A stretch of 64,000 nt of DNA from Muscardinus avellanarius. Its lineage: Eukaryota > Chordata > Mammalia > Rodentia > Gliridae. Within the stretch, counting starts at the first letter, position 1. Every line of letters starts with the position of its first letter. Under the pieces are notes generated by a model. The model was not told the DNA's origin. It made no database searches and saw only the letters and a list, made by a program, of their open reading frames with translations. Shown here one piece after another: positions 22,171 through 35,563 of this stretch. Made by a program: the position numbers and the translations under genes. The stretch is taken from NCBI GenBank assembly GCA_963383645.1, contig OY726571.1, forward strand, positions 82,032,888-82,096,887, given 5' to 3'.

Positions 22171-22600
22171 GGTGTGGTATTTTGAGGAAAATTAAGTATT
22201 CAATAAGCCCTGATATTTGTCACCAGGGGTTGCCTTTCAAGCCTTTTGGAACACAAATGCTTCATTGCGCCCATTTAGGATTTTCACCATTCCGGTAGTT
22301 TTGACTGTAGTTATAACAGGCGCTACCTCTAGCCAATTTAGTGAGATGCCTTCTGGAGGGCTTCCTCGCTAGTGAATAGAACAGCGAAGAATAGGAAGCG
22401 TTGGGGTAAGGGAAGGCAAACGAAGCTAACAAGAGGGATAAGAATAAGCCTGGCTCCACCAGTTGCCAAGAAACCACACTGCAGAACCAGTAAACTTGAT
22501 TCAAGGACAACGCGCGCGCGTATACACACGCAGAAAAGCATGTGCAGTCAGAAACCCAGCTTCTGACAATTCAAGATCCCCGGAAAAAACAAAGCATTAA

Positions 22601-22607
22601 AGCTCTC
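22601..22607 (-). promoter_or_regulatory. Histone downstream element of the first H2B
   Basis: On the minus strand reads GAGAGCT, 17 bases after the stem-loop. It resembles the AAAGAGCTG core bound by U7 snRNA. Confidence 0.5.
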
Positions 22608-22624
22608 AAATGAAACTTGTGAGT

Positions 22625-22640
22625 GGCTCTGAAAAGAGCC
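22625..22640 (-). terminator. Histone mRNA 3' stem-loop (first H2B)
   Basis: Minus strand reads AAAGGCTCTTTTCAGAGCCA: a six-base stem GGCTCT/AGAGCC with a TTTC loop, matching the consensus SLBP-binding site. It lies 31 bases after the H2B stop. Confidence 0.95.
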
Positions 22641-22671
22641 TTTGGGTTGGATAAGCAATGGCAGGACCCGC

Positions 22672-23735
<1,064 letters not shown>

Positions 23736-23766
23736 TTTTCCTTGGACTGACCGAGTACAAACCAAA

Positions 23767-23782
23767 GGCTCTTTTTAGGGCC
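23767..23782 (+). terminator. Histone mRNA 3' stem-loop (first H2A)
   Basis: GGCTCT-TTTT-AGGGCC preceded by CCAAA and followed by ACC. The stem carries one T:G pair and the loop is TTTT instead of the usual TTTC, so it is slightly off consensus. Confidence 0.9.
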
Positions 23783-23796
23783 ACCTATCTCTTCCT

Positions 23797-23808
23797 CAAA
23801 GAGAACTG
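23797..23808 (+). promoter_or_regulatory. Histone downstream element of the first H2A
   Basis: Purine-rich CAAAGAGAACTG, 14 bases after the stem-loop and resembling the U7-binding consensus. Confidence 0.6.
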
Positions 23809-24780
23809 AACACTTGTAAGGAAAAGGTGACAGGGCAGAACAGTGCTTGAAAGTGAAGTGCCGTTTAGGCCTAGGGAGATTCTAGGAAATTTAAAAGTAT
23901 GGTATCCAGTGGGTACTAGTTAAACCTGTTGGCTTGGTTCTTAAGGCAAATTAAGTTGCCAAAGCTAATTCACGCCAGGCAACGTCATTACAGGGCCCAG
24001 GCTGACACCTTGAGGAAACTGCAAGCACGAGTTCCACTACCAAAATCCTCCTAGAGCTTGGATGTCTGCACTGGCCAAGGTGCGCGAGACCCACTTGGCC
24101 AGCTCCTTGACACCAACCTCATCTATTCCAGGAATCCTCATCATTCCCTAAGACTTTCCAGCTCGAGCTAGGGGGCAAGGGAGAACGTGGTGACTACAGA
24201 CTTTGTACACCCCATGTGTCAGCCACACGCATTTGTTAAGATTTCCTGTGAAACTCCCGTTTCTCACCCACCCCACATTGTGAAATTTATACCTTAGTGT
24301 GGTACTGTGGCACCCCTGAACCTTAACTCTAAACTTGGTCGACCTACATTCTCAAGATCTGAAACCTCTTCCTATCTGCAATTTCTCTAGCACTTACTGA
24401 CCTCCCACAATACCCCCCTTTTATTGCTTGTATTTCTTGAAAATTAACTTATTTTCAGTCCTAGTGTAAGAATTTCTTAAATGTGTTAATGTCTAGCAAT
24501 GATAGGCACTCAGATGGCTCTTCAAAACTTGTAAGACATTTGACTTTTGATACTTTTAGGAGCTGTGTAACCAAAAATCACTTTTTTCATTATTCCACTC
24601 CATTAATTTCTTCCACTTGCTGTATCCATATAATAAACTTAGTAATATACAGTGGTTGTGAGGTAGGGTAGAAGAAATCAAATATTAGGCAGAAAGGATA
24701 CAAATAGGGAAGAAAAGGAAAATATGGTTTTAATATCTAGAAAGTTCATAATCTCCTAACTCCACCAAATAGGGTGTGTG
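23809..24780. other. Intergenic, nothing recognised
   Basis: Unique-looking DNA between H2A and an LTR-like remnant. No gene, RNA or clear repeat family is seen. Confidence 0.45.
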
Positions 24781-24784
24781 TGTT

Positions 24785-25104
24785 CTGTTTTAGGCAAAAG
24801 CCTTAATGAGCCCACACCCTTAATCCCTAAAAGCCCTCACCCCTCTGAGATTCCAGAGATGCTTAGTAAACAATGGATCCAGAAGAAGGACAAAGGTTGG
24901 ACACCACCCACCCACCACTCCTCTCAGAGGCCAGACATCCAGAAGATTAAAAGAAAATTCAGACTTCCACTGAGGGACCCCACCAACCCCTCAAGGAGGT
25001 TTTATAAAAGAACTGAAAAAGCTGCAAAGACCCTCTGGCTCCGAGGCTCTCCACCCCTTAAGATGGTCTGCCTTTCCCCCTTGAATCTCTCAGTTTTCCG
25101 AATA
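24785..25104 (+). mobile_element. Possible LTR remnant, interrupted by L1
   Basis: Has a TATA-like 'tttataaaag' (25001-25010) followed about 90 bases later by 'gaataaaacctct', the spacing of an ERV1-type promoter and poly(A) site. L1 sequence begins right after, and 'ctctgaccagtgcacac' after the L1 tail (25557) could be the rest of U5. This is inference; terminal dinucleotides were not found. Confidence 0.35.
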
Positions 25105-25530
25105 AAACCTCTATTCAGCCATAAAGAAGAACAAAATTATATCATTTGCAAGAAAATGGAAAGCCCTGGAGAACATTATGTTAAGTGAGATCAGCCAAGC
25201 ACAGAAGGAGAAGGTACATATGTTTCCTCTAATATGCCTAAACTAGGAAACACAGAGGATACCAGTGGGACTCCAGATAATGGAGGGGAAATATCAGCAA
25301 AGTTTGAATGGAAAGATAGGAGAGGAGGAAGGCTGATCTTGATTAATGAGGGTCTACACCTGAACATGTGTAAAATTATGAATATGACATGGTTAACCTG
25401 GACAACCATTGGTGGGAGGGGGGAAGGGAAATGGGGGTGGGGGGGAGAGGGCACCAAATATAGTTTAAATGTATACTATTTATGTTCAATAAAAAATTGT
25501 TTAAAAAATAAAAAAATAAAAACATAGTTA
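25105..25530 (+). mobile_element. L1 3' end
   Basis: Starts within the 'attcagccataaagaagaac' motif near the L1 3' end and continues through 'gttaagtgagatcagccaag', a G-rich 3' UTR run and an A-rich tail. A 5'-truncated insertion. Confidence 0.75.
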
Positions 25531-25639
25531 TATGCTTAAAAAAAACCCAACTTTTTCTCTGACCAGTGCACACTGAAATTCTTTTCTGCCACATAAGCCA
25601 AAAACCCTATGAAATTATTTTCCTACGACAGGTACACTG

Positions 25640-25800
25640 AGGATTTTATTTAGACACATCTACCACCGAACTACACCCCAGCCCTATTTTACTTTTACTT
25701 AGAAACAAGGTCTTGCTAGGTTGATGAGAGTCTGACTACTGGCTCAGGCTATTCTAGAACCTCAGTCTCCTGGGATTACAAGCCTGCGCCACTATATCAA
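25640..25800 (-). repeat. B1-dID type SINE, antisense, diverged
   Basis: Antisense: 'ccgaactacaccccagccct', linker 'gaaacaaggtcttgctagg', end 'gattacaagcctgcgccact'. Confidence 0.6.
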
Positions 25801-26520
25801 CTTTAACTATTTTTGTGTATGTTTAATTAAGCTTTGGGGCCTTTTCCTAGAATAATATTCCCAAATGTTTAAAAAATACATGTGGGATTACAAAGGAAAG
25901 TAATATTACATTATGAAACTATACAAAATCCAAACAAGTGAAATGTTAACATGTTTCCTTATTATTGCATTGAATAACCAAAGCACACCACATGGTTAAA
26001 AATTACCAGTGTGCAAGCAATATGTTTAGTTTTTGACAACTGCAATGTGAGACTTGTCGATTACACTGAAGCCTCGATTCACATTGGAGAAAATAAAAGC
26101 TAAGATTCAGTTGGAGAGTACAAATAAAGATTAAGTTTTCTATCCCCATTCCCTGACCCCCCCATCCTCCAGCTCTGCAATCCTCACGTGCTTTCAGTTC
26201 CCTCCATAGGCCTGCAAGTAACTGCTTAAACATCCATTAAGTCAGTAACAATAACCTTAGAATCTAAACAGTAAAGATATAAATTGCTTAACCTTGTATC
26301 TAAAGCGCTTTTTAAAGAATAACTTCATTTCATATACTGGGAAATTTGAGAACAAGGGTCAGGCTTGTGAGAACTATAAGTTGCTAATTGGGTCGGTGGC
26401 CGAATGCTCAGCGAAAACAGTAATATTTAGACAGCACGTTAAACTGCCTCCCCGGACCCGGCTGTTGCCTCAAGCTCCTCCCCGGCGGCTCCAGTCTCTG
26501 CGTAGAAGACAAAGGCGCAA
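25801..26520. other. Upstream region of H4, no gene seen
   Basis: AT-rich DNA that becomes GC-rich from about 26440 as it approaches the H4 promoter. No other feature is supported. Confidence 0.5.
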
Positions 26521-26600
26521 AAGGGCGGGAACTAGCTGTGGTGGTTCCCGCCCCTGACGTTGAAGTTCTCAAACAGGTCCGCCATGTTATTATAAAGCCC
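26521..26600 (+). promoter_or_regulatory. H4 promoter
   Basis: Contains two E2F-like motifs (GGGCGGGAAC at about 26524 and TTCCCGCCCC at about 26545), the H4 subtype element core GGTCCG (26576-26581) where HINFP binds in other mammals, and TATAAAG at 26591-26597, about 57 bases before the ATG. Confidence 0.75.
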
Positions 26601-26644
26601 TTGTAGCAGCGAACCTGTCGGCATTGCATTAACTGCTTCAGTAG

Positions 26645-26965
<321 letters not shown>

Positions 26966-26992
26966 GCTTTCCTCACCTTTAACAATCTAAAA

Positions 26993-27008
26993 GGCCCTTT
27001 TCAGGGCC
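26993..27008 (+). terminator. Histone mRNA 3' stem-loop (H4)
   Basis: GGCCCT-TTTC-AGGGCC preceded by AAAA and followed by CCAAA. A purine-rich CAAGAGAAGG at 27019-27028 is the likely U7-binding downstream element. Confidence 0.93.
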
Positions 27009-27210
27009 CCAAACTTCTCAAGAGAAGGAGCTCCAGCTTGAGCCCTAAGGGTTGATGTTTCTATGATTCTGAATTTTCAATGCCAGAACCTTTGAACTGA
27101 AAAAATCATTCTACTTGTTAAAAGGGTCTGGAAGAGGAATAAAGTGGTTCCCGAGGGAAGCTTTGTAAGTGACTCGCTTTAGGAAGGGGTTAGAAGTTTT
27201 TCCTAGAGAT

Positions 27211-27385
27211 AAGCCGGCGTGGTGGCGCACGCTTGTAATCCCAGCATTCGGGAGGCTGAGACTGTTAGGGTCGCAGTTTGCGGACAGCCTCACCTAGTGA
27301 GGTCCTCTGCAACTGAAACCCGGTCAAAATAAAAATTAGGGCAGGGGGTGTGGCTCGGAGGTCGAATGCCTGCAAAAAAAACAGG
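27211..27385 (+). repeat. B1-dID type SINE
   Basis: Sense copy 'gccggcgtggtggcgcacgc' to 'gtggctcggaggtcgaatgc' and an A-tail. The ID-half end is truncated. Confidence 0.8.
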
Positions 27386-27883
27386 TTTTTCTAAGTATAT
27401 CTACAGTAACTGCTCAGTAAAAACTACAATAACTATTAGTCCACTTAGTAAAGTCAGCATCTACACGTTGAGTGGTGACTAGACTGTGTACATTGTATTC
27501 CTAGCGGGTAGTGTGTACTAGAGTAATAAATTGGCTTTTAAGTTTTTTAACTAGTATTAGAGACCTCCAAAGAAAAATATCTAGTTTAGAGTGAGAAACT
27601 TCGCGTATTCCTAAAGATCTTCAAATTCTCAAACCATATTGAGAACGCGAAGTTTTGTCCAAGTAAATAATGCCTTTGGTTTCCCCCACTTATTCAAAGA
27701 AAACCATGCCAAATTAATTGAGCACATTTGACTTAATACCATAAGAGATCGTAGAAATGCAAATGAGTTTAAGTTAATCAGCTAAAGAGGAAAGTGGCTG
27801 ACACAAAAAAAAGCACACGAATCTATTTACATAATACAGAAAAACAGCATACTGGAATTTATTTTTATTATTTATTTATTTAT

Positions 27884-28045
27884 TTATTGGTGGTACTGGG
27901 GGTGGAGCCCAGGGGCTTTCTACCTCCAGGCTGTACTCCTAGACCTATTTTCTATTTTATTTGGAAACAGGGTCTTAGCTGAGGCTGGCTTTAAACCTGT
28001 GCGATCCTCCCGCCTCAGCCTCCCAAATGCAGAGATTACAAGCAT
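27884..28045 (-). repeat. B1-dID type SINE, antisense
   Basis: Preceded by a TTTA-repeat tail; 'ggtggtactgggggtggagc' to 'ccaaatgcagagattacaag'. Confidence 0.75.
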
Positions 28046-28217
28046 ACTGGAATCTTACTCTGCCCTATAATTTGAGCAGATAGTTAAGGTCTACTTCAGT
28101 TTTGCTATTTGTGGAAAAACATTGATCTTTGTGATTCCTTCCAGCTGTCAAATTCTGTGCTATTGAGAGAAGCTAAATGAGACCCAAGTGAGATGAATAA
28201 GAAGTAATGGTGAAATC

Positions 28218-28425
28218 GGGCGTGGTGGTGCACACTTGTAATCCCAGCACTCGGGAGGCTGAGACGGGAGGATCGCGGTTCGTGGACAGCCTCGGCTACT
28301 TAGTGAGGCCCTATGCAATTCAGTTAGACCCAGTTACAAAATAAAGAATAAAAAATAGGGCAGGAGGTGTAGCTCGGTCGAATGCCCCTGGGTTCCATCC
28401 CTAGACCCGAGAGGGGGTGGGGGGG
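28218..28425 (+). repeat. B1-dID type SINE
   Basis: Sense copy starting 'cgggcgtggtggtgcacact' and ending with 'gggttccatccctagacccg' and a G-rich tail. Confidence 0.85.
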
Positions 28426-28473
28426 AGTGAAAGTTATGGCTACATTTCCACCAGGTTTTTCTTTAAAACACAT

Positions 28474-28685
28474 GCAGGGTGTGTGGTTTAGGCTTGTAGT
28501 CCCGGTACTTAGGGATGCTTAGATAGGATTGAAGGTTCAAGGCCAGCCCCAGCAATTTAGTAAGACCCACCACAATGACACTGTTTCAAACAGAAAAATA
28601 ACTTTAAAAAAATATAGGGCTGTTAATGTAGCTCAGAGGTAGAACACTCCTGGGTTCAATCCCCAGCACCAAAAATAAATACATA
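28474..28685 (+). repeat. B1-dID type SINE
   Basis: Diverged sense copy ending 'gggttcaatccccagcacca' and an AAAT tail. Confidence 0.7.
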
Positions 28686-29082
28686 AATAACTATTTATGC
28701 ACTTTCAGAGTTTTGGAACAGTAGCAAAAAGGCCTGCAAGAAAATTTTGTAAAATCAACATATCTCTTCAAAAATGGTTTGTAAGCCTGGAATCAATGAG
28801 AGCAGTATACCATTACCAATTCTAAATTAAAAAAATAAAATCGTAATAGTGATATGCCTGAAGGTAGAATTTATCATCGTCATGGTATACTTTACTTCAA
28901 CTACCAAAGTCCTGCATAGCTAAAGTTTAGAAATACTTACTGGAGAAAATATATGCTAATAAGTGATAAGTATTCCCAAGTTTCCTATTCTTTCCATGAA
29001 ATCTAAGTGGGCAGTGCCATTATATTGTAAAATATCTCCCAGCAGTAACTTGATCTCAGCCTGGGAGTTATTCAAGTCAGGA

Positions 29083-29250
29083 CTGGGTTGTGGCACAGTG
29101 TACACTCCTAATCCCAGCTACTCTGGAGGCTGAGACAAGAAACTCACAAATTAAAGAACAGCCTTGTGGAGGAAGTCAAAAAACAAAAAGAGCTGGTGAT
29201 GTAGCTGTGGTAGAGCGATTCCAGGTATTCAATCCCTAGTACCTGACAGA
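29083..29250 (+). repeat. B1-dID type SINE
   Basis: Diverged sense copy: 'cactcctaatcccagctact', 'gctggtgatgtagctgtggt' and a CA-rich tail. Confidence 0.65.
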
Positions 29251-29298
29251 CACACACGTCAGGGCAGGTGAGTTAAAAATGGTAGTATGACTTGGATG

Positions 29299-29500
29299 AG
29301 CCAGGTGTAGTGGCACATGCTTGTGATCACAGCATTTGGGAGGCTGAGACAGGAGGATTGTGGTTTGAGGACAGCCTCAGCCCTTGAGTGAGGCCCTCTG
29401 CAACTCAGTGAGACCATTTCAAAATAAGTAAAAAATATAGGGCAGGGGGTGTAGCTCGGAGGTTTAATGCCCCTGGGTTCCATCTCCATACCCGCAAGAA
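29299..29500 (+). repeat. B1-dID type SINE
   Basis: Sense copy 'agccaggtgtagtggcacat' to 'gggttccatctccatacccg'. Confidence 0.8.
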
Positions 29501-29514
29501 AATAAAAACTTAAA

Positions 29515-29604
29515 ACTGGGCCGATTCAAACATGTGTTTACAGCTCTAGTATTTAGTATTTTGACTGGGCCGATTCAAACATGTGTTTACAGCTCTAGTA
29601 TTTA
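29515..29604. repeat. Tandem 41-bp duplication next to the H2B 3' end
   Basis: Two identical 41-bp copies (29515-29555 and 29564-29604) separated by 8 bp, immediately beyond the H2B stem-loop. Each copy contains an AGAGCTGTAA motif on the minus strand that looks like a histone downstream element. Confidence 0.9.
29590..29597 (-). promoter_or_regulatory. Histone downstream element of the second H2B
   Basis: Minus strand reads TAGAGCTG followed by TAAACAC, 17 bases after the stem-loop. It is nearly complementary to the 5' end of U7 snRNA. A second identical motif lies at 29541-29548 because of the tandem duplication. Confidence 0.65.
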
Positions 29605-29614
29605 CAAGGTAATT

Positions 29615-29630
29615 GGCTCTTAAAAGAGCC
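29615..29630 (-). terminator. Histone mRNA 3' stem-loop (second H2B)
   Basis: Minus strand AAAGGCTCT-TTTA-AGAGCC: perfect six-base stem, loop TTTA. It lies 31 bases after the stop. Confidence 0.94.
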
Positions 29631-29661
29631 TTTGAGGTTAGGTGAAGCTTATTTGGGAGGC

Positions 29662-30745
<1,084 letters not shown>

Positions 30746-30774
30746 GGAGCTAGGGTCGGGAATATTAAACAAAA

Positions 30775-30790
30775 GGCTCTTTTCAGAGCC
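30775..30790 (+). terminator. Histone mRNA 3' stem-loop (second H2A)
   Basis: GGCTCT-TTTC-AGAGCC preceded by AAAA and followed by ATC. Perfect consensus stem, 30 bases after the stop. Confidence 0.95.
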
Positions 30791-30804
30791 ATCTACGCTG
30801 TCAC

Positions 30805-30814
30805 AGAAAAGCTG
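30805..30814 (+). promoter_or_regulatory. Histone downstream element of the second H2A
   Basis: AGAAAAGCTG, 15 bases after the stem-loop; close to the AAAGAGCTG U7-binding core. Confidence 0.6.
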
Positions 30815-30876
30815 GTGCACCTTTTAATTCATTTGGGGGTGGGAATAACTGATAGTTTAGGAAAGTGTTAACCTTG

Positions 30877-31062
30877 TCAGGCGTGGTGGCACATGATTGT
30901 AGTCTCGTACTTCGGAGGCTAAGACGAGAATCGTATGATGCCGGCCAGTCTTAACTGGGTAGTGAGGCCTTCTCCAAATTAGCCCCATTTCAAAAAAAGT
31001 AGGGCTGGGGATGTTGCTCACAGGAAGAATCCCCCTGGATTCAGTATCTGGTGCCAAAAAAT
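30877..31062 (+). repeat. B1-dID type SINE
   Basis: Sense copy 'gtcaggcgtggtggcacatg' to 'gattcagtatctggtgcc' and an A-rich tail. Confidence 0.75.
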
Positions 31063-31850
31063 AAAATCTGCAAGGTTAGCATCCCCAGCAAGAGGAATGG
31101 TGAGGTCAGGTCCACAAATCCCTGAAATCCACTCAATTGTAACCTGATAGACCAAACTAGGGTATATTGGATGTTAAGCTAAATTCAATTCTGAGCATAC
31201 TAAAGTCTTGGGAAAGAATCATGTGGTTCTGAAGCAGTCTAATTAAAAAATAATTTGCCCAAAGTTGAGGTTCATAAAAACACTGCTTAGTCTTTTAAAG
31301 TGTCCTAGAATTTAGTTCTATTGGAAGTTACTAGGTTTTTTTTTTTTTTTTTTTTAAACGTGGGCAGAACCTGAATCCACTATGGATTGTTTTCTTTGCA
31401 ACACATGTATTTAATATACACCCCAGTAGCTGAAGTAGCCTAGAAAAATCTGCCTCCATGAAAATTACTTTTAGGTGAAGATAAATACCTAAGTGTAGAA
31501 TTCCAGGTGGTACATACTAGCCTATGAAGAAACTAGATAAGCTGCAGGACTTAATGACTACAGTTCTAAATAGACCAAGATAACCTCCCTAAAAGTGTTA
31601 CTTGACCAGAGACATTAATAAATCAAAAAGACAGTTTATCAGGAGTGAGATATTTCATGTAAAGGGAACTGAATGCAAAGGTATTGGAACAGAAAATGTG
31701 TTTGATATGTTTTGACAACAGCTTAGAAGGCTTCTGAGTCTTATGAAGCAATACCCAAATTGGGGGTGGGAGCAGGGTGATAGGGCCCATAATGTGGACA
31801 AGTAATCAAAAGCAATAGGAATTCTGAAATTTAAAATATTTTCTAACAAG

Positions 31851-32055
31851 CCGGGTGAGATGGTGCATGCTTGTAATCCCAGTACTTGGGAGGCTGAAGC
31901 AGGAGGATAGCAGATCGGCACCAGCCTCGGCTATTTAGTGAGGCTCTCCACAACTTAGACCCTGTTTCAAAATAAAGAATAAAAAATATGATTGGGGGGA
32001 GGGATGGCTCCGATTTAGAATGCCCTTTGGTTCAATCCGCAGGTCAAAGGGGAAA
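31851..32055 (+). repeat. B1-dID type SINE
   Basis: Sense copy 'gccgggtgagatggtgcatg' to a degraded ID half and A-tail. Confidence 0.75.
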
Positions 32056-32879
32056 AAAACCATCACAAATTAGCCAGACAGAAAAAGCATGAAATTCAAG
32101 TTACTTCAGTGAAATCATAAGAGTAGAAACTGTGATTCACAAACAAAAATTTAGTAAGTAAGCTAGTTTACCATTCCGTAGACACTTATTTGCTATTCCC
32201 ATCTTTGCTTGCAGAAGCTTGTAGAATAAAACAAAGTACAAGAAAAATATGATATAGTGACACTTCTTCAGTTATCTCTAAATAGATGCTGAGATGGATG
32301 TCTTGGGGTCCAAGATGTTTATTTGGGGTGTAAGATATGAAGGGAGGCAGAAGAACTAAGATCAGATAGAAAATGTCAAACTTGTTCACACCAGACAAAT
32401 GTTAAAAGCTCACTGGCGAGATCGGAAGCTAGTATTTTCTGAAAGGCAAAATTTCCCCACACTGATCCAAAAGGCTTTGATCAGCCTTTTGCTGATCTCC
32501 AATTAGCTAAGTCAGTGACTAAAGACCACCCTGGGAAAGGGTATGGGCTTGAGTAAGGTGTAGATGAGCCAACGCTGAAGGAGATGACAGCTGGTGCCTA
32601 TCCTATGCTGAGGGTCCTCTTTGCAATTCCCTTCCTTGAAGGAGAGTCGAGCAGTTCATTTTCATGTCTATGACATATATTTATGTGAATACATATCAAT
32701 GTTGATCAATGTCTATGATGGTACAAATAACAGTATTATACATAGCTGCTATTGCTTCTTTAATCAGGGAATTAAAAGGGCATATGTTTTCTTTTTAGGA
32801 CAAAATGAGAAAATCTATAACTTCTACAATCTTTACAGACTTACATCTTTAAACATGGAAAAGGTATTCAGTACCAACC

Positions 32880-32913
32880 ATTTAAGGGATATATATATAT
32901 ATATCCCTTAAAT
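32880..32913. repeat. Perfect 34-bp AT palindrome
   Basis: ATTTAAGGG, a TA run and CCCTTAAAT form a perfect palindrome. A second AAGG/CCTT AT-repeat block follows to about 32955. It could extrude as a cruciform. Confidence 0.9.
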
Positions 32914-33002
32914 ATATATATCCCTTATATATTTAAGGAATATATATATATATAATCATGGATTTGCTTATTAAATTCTTTTTTTCTTTTTCTTTTTTCT
33001 TT

Positions 33003-33182
33003 TTTTGCAGGCCTGGGGATGGAACCCAGGGGCATTCTACTTCTGAGCTATACCCCCTGCCCTATTTTTTATTCTTTATTTTGAAACAGGGTCTCACTAA
33101 ATTGTGGCGGGCCTAAGTAGCTGAGGCTGTCCACGAACGGCAATCCTCCAGTCTCCACCTCCGGAATGCTGGGATTACAAGG
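33003..33182 (-). repeat. B1-dID type SINE, antisense
   Basis: T-rich tail, then 'gcctggggatggaacccagg' to 'ggaatgctgggattacaagg'. Confidence 0.8.
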
Positions 33183-33202
33183 TTATGAGAATTTAACAAG
33201 AG

Positions 33203-33412
33203 TCGGGCATGGTGGGGCACGCTTGTAATCCCCGCGCTTGGGAGGCGGAGACAGGAGGATTGCGCAGTTTCAAAGCCAGCCATGCTGGCTTAGGAGACCC
33301 TGTTTCTAAATAAAAATATAAAAAATATAAAATAGGTCTGGAAGTATAGCTCGGAGGTAGAAGGGTTTCCAGGAACCCCAGTACCACCAAAAAAAAAAAA
33401 AAAAAAAAATCT
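33203..33412 (+). repeat. B1-dID type SINE
   Basis: Sense copy 'gtcgggcatggtggggcacg' to 'ggaaccccagtaccacc' and a long A-tail. Lies close beside an oppositely oriented copy. Confidence 0.85.
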
Positions 33413-34219
33413 TATAACCTATAGTTGACCATTATTCCAACTCTAATTTTGAAAAGAAAGTATATTGTTACTTATCCAATCAGATTCTTCATGCTTAGGA
33501 GACATTAGGATATTATCTACCTCAACAAAGAACCCACACATAACTGCCCTTTCCTAACTATCTGGTTTCATATACTTTGGTCTAAAATATGTAGAAATTT
33601 GGTTAGGAATGTTAAAGGAAAATGTTAAAAGATTTTTAGCAGGAATCTCACGGTCATATTTACAGTAGCAGATATCAAACGGGAAAGAATAAAACTCTGT
33701 AGCACTAACAACGCTTGAGGCCCAAGAGGAGGTACCACTTATGTGATGGTGGAGTGCTGTGAGGAGAGAGAAAGGGCTCATGCAAAGTCCTCGGGACCTG
33801 CCTGTCTTCTGTCACCTAGCAGGGTCTTCAGTAGCACCAGGCGCTCGCTACTTCTTTCCAGCAGCCTCCCCAGCTCTCGTCCATTCCCACCTCACTAGTC
33901 CGCTCATCTCTTTGTAACTCAGTCTAGAACTGGAAGGAACTTGAAACAGGAGCTAGTCTTCCAGGCCAGGATTTTGTTTGTTCTTTTTGTTGTTATTGTT
34001 GTTTGGTTTTGGGGGGGCCTTTTTCGCCTCTAAAAATTTCTCCAGTTTTCTCCAGATTATAAATTTATGGTTTCTCATCACTAACCCAGCCAGAATACTT
34101 AAAAAAAAAGTGTGATTTATAATTCATCTTTTGGACTATAAGAGAGATCACCACAATAGCTCTGAAAATGCTTTTGAACAACCATTTCCTTATATCCACA
34201 GCGTTTAAAATAAAGTTTG

Positions 34220-34446
34220 TTGGTGGCGCACGCTTGTAATCCCAGCATTCGGGAGGCTGAACACAGGAGAATCGCGGACAGCCTCAGCTACTTAGTGAGG
34301 CCCTCCCTCCACAACTTAGTTGAGACCCTGCTTCAAAATAAAGAATAAAAAATAGGGCAAAGAATAAAAAATAGGGCAAGGAGTGTAGCTCATAGGTAGA
34401 ATGCCCCTGGGTTCCATCCCCAGACCCGCAGGAAAAAAAAAAAAAG
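34220..34446 (+). repeat. B1-dID type SINE with internal duplication
   Basis: Sense copy. The linker 'aaagaataaaaaatagggca' is repeated in tandem before the ID half, a small internal duplication. Confidence 0.8.
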
Positions 34447-34703
34447 GAAAAAAAAGTTTTAAATTTTTTTATTACCTCAATTTCTTTTACACCCAGACAA
34501 TGCCAATAGAGCTTTTGGGACTGGGTAGGGTTGACGGGGGTGGGGGTGTGGGGATGGGCACCCTATGTTTGGCATTCTGATAAATAAGTCACTTCTTAGT
34601 GATCACATTATATGAGAAACTTGGTCCAACTCCTACAGGCAATTTTCCTAGAGTGTTTCCAGTGCTGTGAGTTGGAAGAAAATGTCAACCTTCCATCTCA
34701 CAT

Positions 34704-34775
34704 TGCCGTGACTCGGATTCGAACCGAGGTTGCTGCGGCCACAACGCAGAGTACTAACCACTATACGATCACGGC
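34704..34775 (-). tRNA. tRNA-His (GTG)
   Basis: 72-nt cloverleaf on the minus strand. The acceptor GCCGTGA pairs with TCACGGC, the anticodon is GTG and the B box is GGTTCGAATCC. G-1 is added after transcription and is not expected in the gene. A TTTT terminator on the minus strand lies at about 34677-34681. Confidence 0.97.
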
Positions 34776-35563
34776 GTGCCACGGGGAGACTTGCTGTGCT
34801 TTTTTCCCCTCTGTTCTCCTTATTCGAATAGATACATTTACCTGTGCGTTTTATTCTGCTGTCTGCCTTTTTGGCCTCGATGTTTTGAAGTAGGCAAAGT
34901 AAGCAAAGAAGGTAAGTTCCCTTGCAGTTTTCTGGGCTCGGGATCCCTCCGCGGGTCCCGGACCCCAGCCCTCCGCCAGGCTGGCTGGTATCCCCAGGAG
35001 GATGGCTGGAGTCCCGCACCGCCACAGGTGCCCAAAGTAGCTGGGGCTCTGGGGCCGAGCGGAGTTCCTTCTCCCTTTTCCAGCCCCACCAGAAGTTTCA
35101 GGCTGGTTGGTTTGAGCTGGGGAGGGAGTTTTATTTTTGTTTTTTAGCTTGCTTCTTAATGTCCTTATAGAATACAAACTATAATGGAAGAAATTCTCGC
35201 CGTTTTGCACACGGTTTTGTCTCCAATACCTAGTTAGTAAACATCAATGGACAAAATGAATTAAAGAAAAAAAAAGATTTATAATATGGTGCGATATTCA
35301 ATACTACCTCTAGGGGGAGATCGTCACCATAAAATAGAAATTTCCAGTTATTTCAATTAGAAATCATCTTTAAACCTTGCATTGAAGAGCGTTTGTTTTT
35401 TGTTTGTTTGTTGTTGTTGTTGCTTATAAGTGGTGGAATTTCTGTTTTAGCAGAAATTTGGAAAAATGGGTGTATTTTTCATAAAATCAAGTAAACTTCA
35501 GGCAAACGGATACATTTCATAGCAAATTATATATATGATACAATTTAGGATGGGTCTGAGGAG
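34776..35563. other. GC-rich islet and spacer between tRNA-His and tRNA-Thr
   Basis: 34920-35110 is GC-rich with some CpG, 5' of the minus-strand tRNA-His gene; the rest is AT-rich. Short frames on both strands across the islet have no recognisable domain. Confidence 0.5.

Larger units (their letters stand above)
27030..29514. other. SINE-dense intergenic stretch
   Basis: Between H4 and the second H2B. It contains SINEs at about 27211-27385, 27884-28045, 28218-28425, 28474-28685, 29083-29250 and 29299-29500. No gene is seen. Confidence 0.65.
30815..34703. other. Intergenic between the histone and tRNA blocks
   Basis: SINEs at about 30877-31062, 31851-32055, 33003-33182, 33203-33412 and 34220-34446, and an AT palindrome at 32880-32913. 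No gene is supported. Confidence 0.6.

Noticed and set aside
24778..25188. 136-codon frame before the L1 at 25105
   Set aside because: Lies in an LTR-like remnant and crosses into L1 3' UTR; no protein domain.
28600..28685. tRNA-like 'gtagctcagaggtaga...gggttcaatcc' segments within SINEs
   Set aside because: ID-type SINE halves keep A and B box-like motifs from their tRNA ancestor but cannot fold as cloverleafs.
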